Part shown: positions 20,493-30,233 of the stretch, one piece after another
Numbering within the stretch: the stretch's first letter is position 1
How the letters are laid out: each line of letters starts with the position of its first letter
Origin: Pinguiococcus pyrenoidosus
Lineage: Eukaryota; Sar; Pinguiophyceae; Pinguiochrysidales; Pinguiochrysidaceae
Reading direction: 5' to 3'
DNA: 36,413 nucleotides
Assembly: GCA_019677205.1 (NCBI GenBank)
Contig: JAAMXY010000453.1
Span: 5,767 to 42,179, forward strand
The notes under the pieces: generated by a model
Told to the model about the DNA's origin: nothing
Seen by the model: the letters and a program-made list of their open reading frames with translations, nothing else
The model's database searches: none
Position numbers and translations under genes: made by a program

Positions 20493-22658
20493 TCCCCGTT
20501 CCGTGCCTCCGACGACCGCGGCGGGGAGGACGTGGGTCGCGAAGGCCCAGCGCTTCGCGAAGGACGTCTGCAAGAGTTGGACGGGTCGACGCGCCGCTGT
20601 TTCCTGCCTGACGCGGTCGAGGCGATCGGCCAGGTCTGCAAAGTTCGCCTGATCCTCGGAGCGTTCGGCGCTCTAGATCGGCCGGGATAACGCGCGCCTC
20701 GCTCCGGACGCGCAGACGACTTTCGCGGCCACGCTTGCAGCAAATGGCTGAGCTGGCGACTTCATTGGATGAAGCTGTTGAGCTCCGATTGCAATAGAAT
20801 GGATAGCTCGAAGTGTCGGGGTATCGGATGGGGACGTAGCACCAACTTGTGCATGTTTGATGACGTCAGGGCAAAAGAATAGCGTTACAACGGGGTTGAT
20901 CACGCATTCAAATCTGAAGAAAAGATCACGATCGAAAAAAATCGAATGAGACTGATCTGCCGCCAAAATCCAAGGGGATTATTAGCATGGGGTGGAAACT
21001 ATTTCCTGTGCATTACTATAGACAGATAAAGATGAAAACCAATTTTTTTCGAGCTTCGATTGGTCTATATCCGTATTCGGGATTATGTCGAATACCGACG
21101 TCAGTCCTCGTTCTCCTAGGCTCACCACCAGTGCTTGCTGTGGCCATTTCGCGCCACGATGAGCACCAAGAAGAAAATTACGAACGAAGATGCCAAGATA
21201 ATACTTACATACTTTCATAGCATGGCCCAAAAGTGGCGTCGTACTGATCCACTCCCAGTAACAGATGATCTACAGAGTATTCTTAAGGAGCGGAGAGTAT
21301 CAATCACGGCTGCGGAGCGACTTTCCCGAAGACCATCTCCTCCATTGGCATGATGGCAAACACCTTTGTTTGGAGAAGAGAGCGAATGAGAATGCGCTAC
21401 TTAGGTGCAATTGTAGGGACACAGGAAAAACTGTGGTTCTTGGAATACGAGGAGCGTTTGCACTATCGGGTGCACGAGTCTCTGAAAGGCGGGTCAGCAA
21501 GACCAGTCAAAGGAGTATCAAGTTCGATCCGCTGGGACACTCCAGTTTGAAGTCTTGCGCGGCTCCAATACATCTAACACTGTTCATGGTTTCTCGAATG
21601 GCTTGCTACTGTGTGTAGTGTTGCCGCGCCTGAGCTATCCCCATACCTGGAAGAACGTCGCAGCGAGAGAGCTGTTCGTGCAAAGCAGCTGTAAGCGAGG
21701 CGCTGGGCTTCTCCAGAGGGCGCTGCTGCATCGTACCTTGCACTTGTGCTCGATGATTTTGCAGAAGTGATTTCTCAGCTCGTCCAAATCTGTTTTGGTG
21801 CTTGCTTGGGACGGAAGAGGAGCGGCGTCAGGGCTTGTCGTTTGCTGGCGCGCTCGTCATATGTCGGCGGCCGGGGGTGGCCCTCGTACCAGATCGGTGG
21901 TGGTGTAGCATTCTCAAGTCTTCGGAGGACATCACGAGGAAGTGCTACGCCTGCAGGAGCGTGTAGGAGGTCGTAAACGTGTCCGTAGACGAGCTCGAGC
22001 ACACTGCACTTGGCTTCTCCTTCGTCAGAGATGGCGTGACCAAGGAGCAAAAGGCAACGCGACGACGCATGAGGGACGTCCTTCGCAAAAATCGGAAGAA
22101 GAAACAGCATTGGAAGGCGCGGGAATGCGAAGGAGTTGTTCGAAAGGAATCGAATGTGTGGTTCAACCCCAGGTCAACGCGTTTCTGGCAGAACGTCTTC
22201 AGCGCCAAGCGTCTTGCCCAGAAAAGCGTGGCACAGAGGCGGAACAAGGTACGAATTCGAAAGTCAGCAAAGATAACACACGCGCACAGACAGTCCGGCG
22301 CCAGAAGGGCGCCCTACGGAAGAATGGGGCTCAGCGGTCGGCGCAAACCAGTGCACCAGTGCAGTATCGACAGTACCAACAATACATTGCTTCTTTTCAA
22401 AAAAATAAAGCTCATATTATCGAATTTATACAATATATAATCAAAATAAATGTTTCATTCTCTTCTCTATTGTCCTCATTTTCGCCATAGTACTTGGGAA
22501 CAAGCTTAGAAAATCCTGCTTTTGATCTTTGCTTCGCTCTGCATCTGTGCGGTTCGGCGTTCGCCGCGCGCTTCTTCCCGCGCTTTTTCGATTTGCGCCG
22601 CAGCGGCCCTGCCTCCACCACCGCTTCCACCTGCTTTTGGCTGGGGACGCAGAGCAAG
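20493..22658. other. 2.2-kb region without a recognised gene
   Basis: It lies between the divergent starts of gene B and AP-1 mu. Parts at 20750-21340 and 22380-22490 are clearly richer in A and T than the genes around. Several short frames look protein-like, e.g. plus strand ATG 21159-21353 (MSTKKKITNEDAKIILTYFH) and frames in 21942-22440, but none has a recognisable domain or a splice chain that keeps frame. A decayed gene or mobile-element remnant is possible; no terminal repeats were seen. Confidence 0.4.
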
Positions 22659-24211
22659 ATGGTCGCGAGCGCGCTGTTCATCACGGACCTGAAGGGGAAG
22701 CCCATCATCTCCAGAAACTACCGCGGAGATATTCCCATGAGCTGCGTGGAGCACTTTGCGCGGTACATCCAAGAGCGCGAGGAGATGGAGAGACGACCGG
22801 TGTTCACCGAGGGCGGCCAGACCTTCGCGTACATCAAGCACAACAACCTGTATCTGATGAGCGTCACCCGGCGGAACTCTAATGTGGTTCTCATGCTGGT
22901 GTATCTCTACCGACTCGCCAGGTGCGTGCGATGTCCTCTTCTTCTTGTGCTTCGCGACCTGAGCTTTTCCCAGTGCTTTGAATGCTAAGCACCGCCATTC
23001 TCTTGTGGTCGCCGCAGCTGCTTTCGGGAGTATTTTACCGAGCTAGAGGAGGAGTCTCTCCGAGATAACTTCGTGATCACGTACGAGTTGCTGGACGAGA
23101 CCATGGACAATGGCCACCCGCAGATCCTGGAAGCATCCATCCTCAGCGAATACATCACGCAGGAGGGGAACCGCCTGGAGGCCACTCCGCGCCCGCCGGT
23201 GGCGGTCACCAACGCGGTGTCGTGGCGCTCCGAGGGCATTCGGCACCGGAAGAACGAGATCTTCCTCGACGTGGTGGAGAAGCTCAACCTGCTTGTGAAC
23301 AGCAACGGGACCGTGCTGCACTCGGAGATCGTGGGCGCGATCAAGATGAAGTCGTTCCTGTCTGGCATGCCCGAGCTCAAGCTCGGTTTGAACGACAAGC
23401 TCATGTTCGAGGCCACGGGCCGGACGATGTCTCGCGGGAAGGCGGTGGAGCTGGAGGACATCAAGTTTCACCAGTGCGTGCGGCTCGCTCGCTTCGAGAA
23501 CGACCGGACCATCAGCTTCATCCCGCCGGACGGGGAGTTCGACCTCATGACGTACCGCCTCAACACGCAGGTGAAGCCGTTGGTGTGGGTAGAAGCCGTG
23601 GTGGAGTCCCACTCGCACTCGCGGATCGAGTACATGATCAAGGCGAAGAGCAACTTCAAGACGCGCTCGGTGGCCAACAACGTAGAGATCATCATCCCAG
23701 TTCCGAACGACGTGGACACGCCGTCCTTCAAGTCCAGCATCGGCGCGGTCACGTACCTGCCGGACAGGGACGCCATCGTGTGGACCATCAAGCAGTTCAA
23801 CGGGGGCCGGGAGTATCTTATGCGGGCGCACTTTGGACTGCCCTCCGTCTCCTCAGAAGACTCGGAGCACTGGCGGGCGCCGATTGAGGTGCGAACCCAC
23901 AAGCGACACGAGCAACACAAGCTGAGCTTTCCGAGGCCGAAAGGTGTTCCCTTCCCTCATCCCTCCCTTCGCTGCTGTTGCGCGTCGCAGGTCAAGTTTG
24001 AAATCCCATACTTCACTGTCAGCGGCATCCAGGTGCGCTATCTGAAGATCATTGAGAAGTCCGGCTACCAGGCGCTGCCGTGGGTCCGATATATCACGCA
24101 GAACGGGGATTATCAGGTGCGGCACGTCTTCAAAACGAAACTCCGGACTGCAACATCGCCGCGACGCAGGACGCTGACAGGACTCTCTTCTCACAGCTGC
24201 GCATGACGTAA
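22659..24211 (+). CDS. AP1M: AP-1 complex subunit mu
   Basis: Four exons, 22659-22921, 23018-23888, 23991-24116 and 24197-24211; introns 96, 102 and 80 nt, phases 2, 0, 0; 424 residues, the family's normal length (human AP1M1 423). The longin part starts ALFITDLKGKPIISRNYRGD and has FAYIKHNNLYLM. After exon 2 come FTELEEESLRDNFVITYELL, the conserved PQILEASILSEYITQEG and PPVAVTNAVSWRSEGI. The mu-homology domain that binds tyrosine sorting signals reads FHQCVRLARFENDRTISFIP, HSRIEYMIKAKSNFK, and the C-terminal VRYITQNGDYQ-LRMT. AP-1 sorts clathrin cargo between trans-Golgi network and endosomes. RNDRT-type and ITQNGDYQL features favour AP-1 over AP-2. The last exon encodes only four residues and the stop. 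Convergent with IFT144, 378 bp apart. Confidence 0.95.
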
Positions 24212-24589
24212 GCGCGAGCCACGTGGTCTGAAGCTCCAGGCTCTCTCTGTCTCTCTCTCTCTCTTTCGCGCGCGCGCGTGTCTCAAGTACGATGCGGTCT
24301 GCTTTTGCATCCGTTGCCGAAGAGACCGTGGCGCAGCAGGCGGCCAAGGTGGGGAGCAGGAGGCTGCGGGTACCCCCCTTCCGTGGGTAGATGTGATATG
24401 ATAGCGCCATATTCAAGTGGTTGTATTGCTGTGGTGCATTCTACTATGGCACTGGATCTGGGCAGACTTTCACCAAGCGCATCGCCCGGCCCGTTGTGCT
24501 CTTGCTTCCATGGCGTCGTCTGCTTATCCAGTCTAGTAATCTGGAAAGAAGCTTGGACGCTGGACGATGGGCTTGAAGGTGGCCAAGCC
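24212..24589. other. convergent 3' spacer with low-complexity DNA
   Basis: At 24241-24265 there is a (CT)n run with one GT interruption, followed by a CG alternation at about 24268-24279. No gene seen. It lies between the stops of AP-1 mu and IFT144. Confidence 0.6.
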
Positions 24590-27500
24590 CTACAACGTCT
24601 CAGGAACGGAGGGCTCATCGCTGCGTCTCGCTTTCCTCCTCTCGGTGTTTGCGAAGCGAGCGAGGTAGTCGTCCACCTCGTCCGAGGTCAGCTTCCGAAG
24701 CTGGTCGCTCTGCACGAGCTTTCCCAGAATGGGGTCTGGTCCTTCGCTCACGCGCTCCCGCGCTCGAGGTCCGCGTCTCCGCGACGCCTCCTCCCCCGAC
24801 TTCATCTCCCCTTTCTGGTGCTCGCGGCGCAGGTACTCCATATACTTGGAGTAGAGCGCCGGCATGCTGGTCACGGGACAGCAGCAGAAATCGTCCCTCT
24901 CCATGTGCCGTCCACTGATGACGCACATGGGCAGCAGCTCGCGCGTGGTCGGGCACTCCAGCGAGAACACGGGGATCAAGCGGCCGGTGATCGGGCAGGC
25001 CGACGTATCCTCGACTCGCTCGTCTTCCAGCTTCGGGTGCCTGTACATCGCGCCGATCTTGCGAGACAGCTTAGGATGGAGGCTGTCCAGCTTCTTGCGG
25101 AACTCGGGCGACTGCAGCTGCTTGGAGAAGGCGTACGCGGACTTCTTCAATCCAGCGCGACTGCATTCCACCGCCGCGAGCGCCAGGAGATTTACGTCGT
25201 GCTTGGGGAATCGAGAGATGTTCTTGGCCACGCGGATCAGGTTCCTGGCGGCGCTCTCGTGGTCGCCGGCCTCGCTGAACTTCTGGACCAGCAGGTAGGA
25301 GTGCAGCAGCTGGAAGCCGACTCGGAGCTCTCTGGGGATCGCGATACCTTTGTCCTCCAGGGCCCGGATGGTGGTGTAGAAGACCTCGTGCGCCGCCCGA
25401 TAGTTCCCGGCGTCCTGCTCCTGCGCGGCGATGGCCGAGGCGGTCTCCGCCGCCTGCGCATAGCTCCCCAGCGCCATCTGCAGCTTGTAGAAGTAGCGAA
25501 TGTCCTTGGGCAGGCCATCCTTCTCGCCGGTGACGAAGTCGATGAGCTCTCTCGTGAGCGCGTCATCCCGGGCTCTCCCCACGACGTCGATGGCGTTGTC
25601 GATCTCCGCGTCACCGCAGCGCAAGAACAAGGTGAGCGCGCGGGAGTAGAGACCGGCGAGGCGATAGAAGTGCGCGGCCTTGGCAAAGTCCTGCTTCTGC
25701 TCGTAGTACTGCGCCACCTGCGCCGCGTCGCGCGGGTTCAGGTCCTCTCCGAAGTGCTCGGCCAGCACGTCGAGCTTGTCCTGCTCCCTGGCGTACTCGA
25801 AGGCCTCTCGCACATGGTTGGCCATCAGCAGGAACTCGATGACGCCGTGCACGTGGCCGTGCTCTCGGCAGTACTTGGCGACCATCTCTGCGCCGCTGGC
25901 GCTGTGCTGTCGACGCACCAGCTCGAAGGCGTCCTGGGGCGTCTTGAGCGGCCCCAGCAGCAATCGCACCACTGCGTCCACGTCGCGAGCTCGCTCATAA
26001 GCCTCCAGGGCCTCTTGGAAGCGGCCGTGCTGCTCGCAGGCCGCGGCGTACTGCTGCTGCAGGTGCAGCAGCTTGACGTCCGGCATGATGCGCTTGGCAC
26101 GGGACAGGTCGCGGAGTCGGCTCACGTACAGTCTGGCGGCGTCTTCCTTAAACCCCCCAAACTCGTAGAGCGCCGCTGCCTCCGCCAGGTGCGTCTCGCT
26201 GGCGTCTTTCTCGAGAATCCCCGCGCATTCGCGACACAGCTGCGCGTCGCCGGCCGCTCTCGCCAGGCGAAGGCCGCGTGGTAAGTCACCGAGTCGCAGG
26301 GAGCACCTCGCGAGCCCCTGCACTACTCGAGCCTCTCGCGTCGGCGTGAGCGGCGCTTTCCCCCCGGAGCGGTCCGAGCTGTTGGCCGACTCGTATACCT
26401 TGAGCGCTTCTTCATAGCGCTCCTGCAATTCCAGCTGCTGCGCCAGCAGGACGGTGAGCTCGGGCATCTGCTCCGGTGCCAGATGTGCGGCGAGCTTGAG
26501 CGCCGCTTCCCACTGGCGCAAGTCGCACTGCAGATGCAGCGCTTCGATGGGTTCGCTGGAGGCAAGGAAGAGCTCTTGCGCTTTGGCGTAGTCGGCGTCG
26601 AGAATGGCCACGAAGCCCGCGAGGACCTTCTTGTCCTCCACGTGCTCAATCAGCTCCAGCGTGGCCACCATGGCGGCGTCGCCCAGCGCGCGATACACAC
26701 GCTTGGCGAAAGGTACATCCAGCAGCTGCAGCGCCTTGCGGCTCAGTGCGGCGAAGTAGGCGGGATGCTCCACTTCCAGTGCGGCGTCCCAGGCCTCTCG
26801 AAGCAGATGCAGCGCCAGACACTGCTTGAACCTTAGCCTCGGCCTCTGCGCGTCGTCCACGTCCAGGTTGCGGTCGAAGCTGCTGTACAAGGGCGACGCC
26901 AGCGTCTTCAGCGCTCCGCTTGCCGTCTGGTACGTGATGGCCTCCCCGTGGCAGACCAGCGCCACCAAGCCGCTGTCCAGCGGGTACGCCACGGGCGTCA
27001 GACTCAGTGCGCCACTGGGCGAGATGTCCAGCTCCCCCAGCTTGCTGAGCGGCGGCTGCGTGGGTACAGCTTGGGCGGCGTACACGTAGGCGTGCAGCGC
27101 ATCATGCGTGAAGGCGTAGAACACATGCCGATCCGTGTTGTCCCATTTCATGTCGGTCACATGCGGCGGGAAGAGCGGCATCGGCAGCACTTCCGAAGTG
27201 ACCGGGTTGAAGAGATAGCCCGCCTGCTGCGCGTCCAGCATGAGCACGCGTGTACCTCGCTTGTTGGGCGCCAAGAGCCGCAAGCCGTGCCTGTGGCGCA
27301 GCTCGGCGCCGCGCAGCATCGTCCACTCTGGTAGGAAGAACAGGCACAGACGTCCGTCGCGGGTACCGAACAGCAGCAGCTGCTGCAGCAGCGCCATGCA
27401 ATCGACGGCGAACGGGGCCTCTCCGGTCTCGGCGTCCGGGAACATCCGGCTGCGTGGCTGTTCCGAGGTCGACGGTAGCGTCTCCAGGTACAAGGTGGTG

Positions 27501-28822
27501 CCGGCCAAAACCGCGGCGAAGTCGCGGTTGAGCGCCACCTGACTCACAGCGCCCACGTACTCCTTCTCGGCGAGCAGGGTCGAATCGCCAGGTTTGCAGG
27601 CGTAGTACTGCACGCGATTGTTCCTGCCCACTGCCAGCGTCGTGGGCCCCAGCGCCATGAACGTGGGCTCCACGTCCACTTGGACGGAGAAGCCGCCGCG
27701 ACCCTTGGGCACCTGCGTCACGGCCACCTCGGTGAGACTGCACAGGTACGCCACGCGCGTCCCGCAGCTGGCGTGTACGCAGGGCATCCTGGCCAGGAAG
27801 CTGTGCACCGACCCGGCGAGAGTGGACACCGTGAGGATCTGCCCGTCCGGCGCCCACTTGATCTGGTGCGGCAGAGCGTCCGAATTTCTCGCAGTGTCCC
27901 ACGTGATGCCCTCGCTCTTGAGCTCGGTGAACTGCGTACCAGACATGTCCAGGATCCGCACGCCGCCGTCGCCCAGGGTGGCGGCGCGATCCAAAGTGCT
28001 CGAGAAGGCTAATGCATACAGCTTGGAATGCAGGCGCTTGTGGTGCTGCTCCTCACCGATCTCGGCCATGTGCGTGGAGATGACCACGACGTAGCCCTCG
28101 GAGAAGGCCAGCAGGATGTAGCGCTCGGCGAACCACGCGTGCGCGCGGATGTCGCCGTAGCTGGCCTGGAACGCCAGCTCCACGGGCGCCTCGGACTCGC
28201 GCAGGCGGTAGAGCAACAAGCTCTTGCCGGCCATGTTGATGCTCAGCACGCCGCGCGGCGCGAAGTGCATCTCCATCGGCGGGTACTTGGTCTCCTCCTG
28301 CCACTCCGTGTCGCCCTGGAAGTTGGACAAGGTCACCGTGCAGTCCTCCGAGCCCAGCGCCAGCTGCTTGCCGTCCGTGCTCCAAGCGCCGCAGCTGATG
28401 CGCGAGGGATGCTTGCCCCACACCGGCACGGTCTTGCGCGAATCCTTGTTGTACAGCTGCAAGTTGCCCTGGGCGCCGGCCAGCGCCAGCAGCGGCATGC
28501 TGGGCGACCAGCTCAGGAAGCTGGGCTCCTCCAGCCGGGAGTCGAAGTCCACTGCGCTGCGACTGCGGAGGTCGAACAGCACCACGACGCTGCTGCCGCT
28601 CTGCAAGATGGCCAGCACTTCACCGTCCTTGTCCCAGTCCAGCGCCAGCACGCCATCGGCGCGGCTCAGCGACACCTCGTGCAGGCGCTGGCCTTGGCGG
28701 TCGAACACATGCACCACCGCGTTGCGCCCGGCGGTGGCCAGAAAGTTCCCGCTGGGGTCCCAGCTGAAGCTCACGGGCGCGCGGTCGTGGAAGTCCGCGC
28801 CCTTCTTGAACAGCTTCTTCAT
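24590..28822 (-). CDS. IFT144: intraflagellar transport protein 144 (WDR19)
   Basis: Single exon of 1410 residues from ATG 28822 (human WDR19 1342). The N-terminal WD40 propellers show SWDPSGNFLATAGRNAVVHVF, FDRQGQRLHEVSL, ALDWDKDGEVLAIL, VWGKHPSRISCGAW, LALGSEDCTVTLSN and YVVVISTHMAEIG, matching IFT144 block by block; a second propeller and the long TPR-like alpha solenoid follow (e.g. ALHLLREAWDAALE, LAPEQMPELTVLLAQQLELQ, RFPKHDVNLLALAAVECSRAGLK). IFT144 is a core IFT-A subunit, needed for retrograde transport and for loading membrane proteins into the cilium. Near the C-terminus the family's Cys knuck1es are altered: CPIT (1276-1279), CPTT (1290-1293) and CPVT (1315-1318) replace CPxC, while VISGRHM and PALYSKYMEYL are kept. 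A basic tail of about 75 residues follows. It is intronless, like the WDR49-like gene. Confidence 0.96.
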   Translation of the reverse strand: MKKLFKKGADFHDRAPVSFSWDPSGNFLATAGRNAVVHVFDRQGQRLHEVSLSRADGVLALDWDKDGEVLAILQSGSSVVVLFDLRSRSAVDFDSRLEEPSFLSWSPSMPLLALAGAQGNLQLYNKDSRKTVPVWGKHPSRISCGAWSTDGKQLALGSEDCTVTLSNFQGDTEWQEETKYPPMEMHFAPRGVLSINMAGKSLLLYRLRESEAPVELAFQASYGDIRAHAWFAERYILLAFSEGYVVVISTHMAEIGEEQHHKRLHSKLYALAFSSTLDRAATLGDGGVRILDMSGTQFTELKSEGITWDTARNSDALPHQIKWAPDGQILTVSTLAGSVHSFLARMPCVHASCGTRVAYLCSLTEVAVTQVPKGRGGFSVQVDVEPTFMALGPTTLAVGRNNRVQYYACKPGDSTLLAEKEYVGAVSQVALNRDFAAVLAGTTLYLETLPSTSEQPRSRMFPDAETGEAPFAVDCMALLQQLLLFGTRDGRLCLFFLPEWTMLRGAELRHRHGLRLLAPNKRGTRVLMLDAQQAGYLFNPVTSEVLPMPLFPPHVTDMKWDNTDRHVFYAFTHDALHAYVYAAQAVPTQPPLSKLGELDISPSGALSLTPVAYPLDSGLVALVCHGEAITYQTASGALKTLASPLYSSFDRNLDVDDAQRPRLRFKQCLALHLLREAWDAALEVEHPAYFAALSRKALQLLDVPFAKRVYRALGDAAMVATLELIEHVEDKKVLAGFVAILDADYAKAQELFLASSEPIEALHLQCDLRQWEAALKLAAHLAPEQMPELTVLLAQQLELQERYEEALKVYESANSSDRSGGKAPLTPTREARVVQGLARCSLRLGDLPRGLRLARAAGDAQLCRECAGILEKDASETHLAEAAALYEFGGFKEDAARLYVSRLRDLSRAKRIMPDVKLLHLQQQYAAACEQHGRFQEALEAYERARDVDAVVRLLLGPLKTPQDAFELVRRQHSASGAEMVAKYCREHGHVHGVIEFLLMANHVREAFEYAREQDKLDVLAEHFGEDLNPRDAAQVAQYYEQKQDFAKAAHFYRLAGLYSRALTLFLRCGDAEIDNAIDVVGRARDDALTRELIDFVTGEKDGLPKDIRYFYKLQMALGSYAQAAETASAIAAQEQDAGNYRAAHEVFYTTIRALEDKGIAIPRELRVGFQLLHSYLLVQKFSEAGDHESAARNLIRVAKNISRFPKHDVNLLALAAVECSRAGLKKSAYAFSKQLQSPEFRKKLDSLHPKLSRKIGAMYRHPKLEDERVEDTSACPITGRLIPVFSLECPTTRELLPMCVISGRHMERDDFCCCPVTSMPALYSKYMEYLRREHQKGEMKSGEEASRRRGPRARERVSEGPDPILGKLVQSDQLRKLTSDEVDDYLARFANTERRKARRSDEPSVPETL

Positions 28823-29105
28823 CTGCCAGCTGCCGTTCTCCGATACTCTCCAGTGTGGACGGGGGCATCCGCGAGAGTCGCGGCGTCATCCGGTTTCGAC
28901 GCGTACACCAAAGGAGTGTTTTCAAATCAGCCGGGGGGAGTACCAGAGAGGGGGCTGCGGCACTCCCAAAGATCGGAGGGTTTCGGGGGCTCTCGGGTTC
29001 TGCCGTAGTTGCAGGTACCAACGGCACGGACGAAGGAAATACTCTGGAACGCCAATCCAATCCGTGGGTTACCCGTCATGACCTGTCGTCATCGCTTCCG
29101 AGGCC

Positions 29106-29424
29106 ATGTACTGGTTCCGCAGCAGCGCCAACCAGGAGCAGCCGCAGATGGCATCGGCCTTTGACATGCAGAATAGGTGGAGTTCAATTTGACGTGCAAG
29201 CGGGGGTGCAGCTACGATTCGGCCGCACGGAGCCAGCTTTGGCTGTCAGAATCGGTCGAGAGTCCGGAGATTGCCCCGCCGCTATAGAACCATATACCAA
29301 AGCAGCACAGAATTCAACGGGCAACAGTTGGGATTCCCGCACGCGTGCTTTTGAAACCTGCCAATTGCCGCATGGGGGAACTTCAGCGAGGCCGACTCCG
29401 GAGCTTGACGTCACCGTCGGCTGA
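29106..29424 (+). CDS. possible small two-exon protein
   Basis: Tentative. ATG at 29106, exons 29106-29176 and 29250-29424, 73-nt intron (AATAG/GTGGAG to TGTCAG/A, phase 2), 81 residues. The N-terminus reads MYWFRSSANQEQPQMAS and the second exon has two cysteines about 35 residues apart (GDCPAAIEPYTKAA ... AFETC). Amino-acid mix looks coding, but I recognise no family, and the donor is plain. It could be chance in a promoter region. Confidence 0.25.
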
Positions 29425-30233
29425 ACGCCTCCGTAACTAAGCAATGCACGGATAGCGGTCTGGCTGCCTGTGACGTTGGACGTTCCCGGCGGCAGCTGAC
29501 CAGGGGCATCGCCTCTTGTTTTTCTATAGCGTCCTAGCGATTCGCCGGCATCTTCCCGTCAGCCCATTTCCGAGCCCCCGCTTCCGAAAGATATAGCGGT
29601 TGCTGCGGTGGCCTTGCCAGGCTGCGATTCGCCGGATGTGCGCTGGGGATCCCTCCGCACCTCGTGAAACGCCTGTGCGGCGCTGAGCACTGCCCGCCCC
29701 AGCCCACTCGCGTCGGCAGCGGCGCTGTCGGCAGGAGGACAGCCAGGCGGCCAAGGCGCGGGGCTCTCGCGGCAGGGCTCCTCGGGGCTTCGGAGATATT
29801 CCGTTCTCCGCACAGGTCCCGCACAGGAACGAACGCTTCTTTGCGCCGGTGGGCTCGGCGTTGCGTGACGCGGGTCGTCCCTCGCTCGCTGGCTTTCAAC
29901 CCAAAGCGTAAGTCGTAGGCGTGGGTGTGGCGCCGTGGCGTGAAGACAGAAAGCCGTAGAACTCGGACGGGAAGCGGCGAGTCCGGAATCAGTGGCGCTC
30001 GCTACCGCAGCCGCACGAAAGATGTCCAGGTCCGGTGTGTTGATGCGCATTGAGTTGCCCCACGGCTCGCTGTCAATGGAGGAGCAGGCGCTCTCCAAGA
30101 ATGAGTGCACACTTCGGAAGTGAATACCAGCATCAGGAGATGAGATTTGCGCCAGCTGTTCGGGAACAGGGGCGCTGCCGCAGAGATCGATCGAGATCGG
30201 TGCAGTTCCTCACGTCTCGCTTCCACGACGCAG
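29425..30233. other. intergenic region upstream of the Myb gene
   Basis: No gene I can support. A 33-codon plus-strand frame at 30022-30123 (starts MSRSGVLMRIELPHG) lies just upstream of the Myb ATG and could be an upstream ORF of its transcript; the transcript start is unknown. Confidence 0.35.

Noticed and set aside
21159..21353. Small plus-strand protein starting MSTKKKITNEDAKIIL
   Set aside because: The beginning looks coding, but the frame soon runs into low-quality sequence and I found no splice join that continues it; left as a remark in the region entry.
22494..22658. N-terminal extension of AP-1 mu (starting at 22494)
   Set aside because: The family starts directly before ALFITDLKGK; the ATG at 22659 fits, and the upstream part is Arg/Cys/Phe-rich without likeness.
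24278..26284. A 668-codon open frame on the plus strand
   Set aside because: It is antisense to IFT144, whose identity is certain; composition (Leu/Val/Arg/His) is that of a mirror frame.
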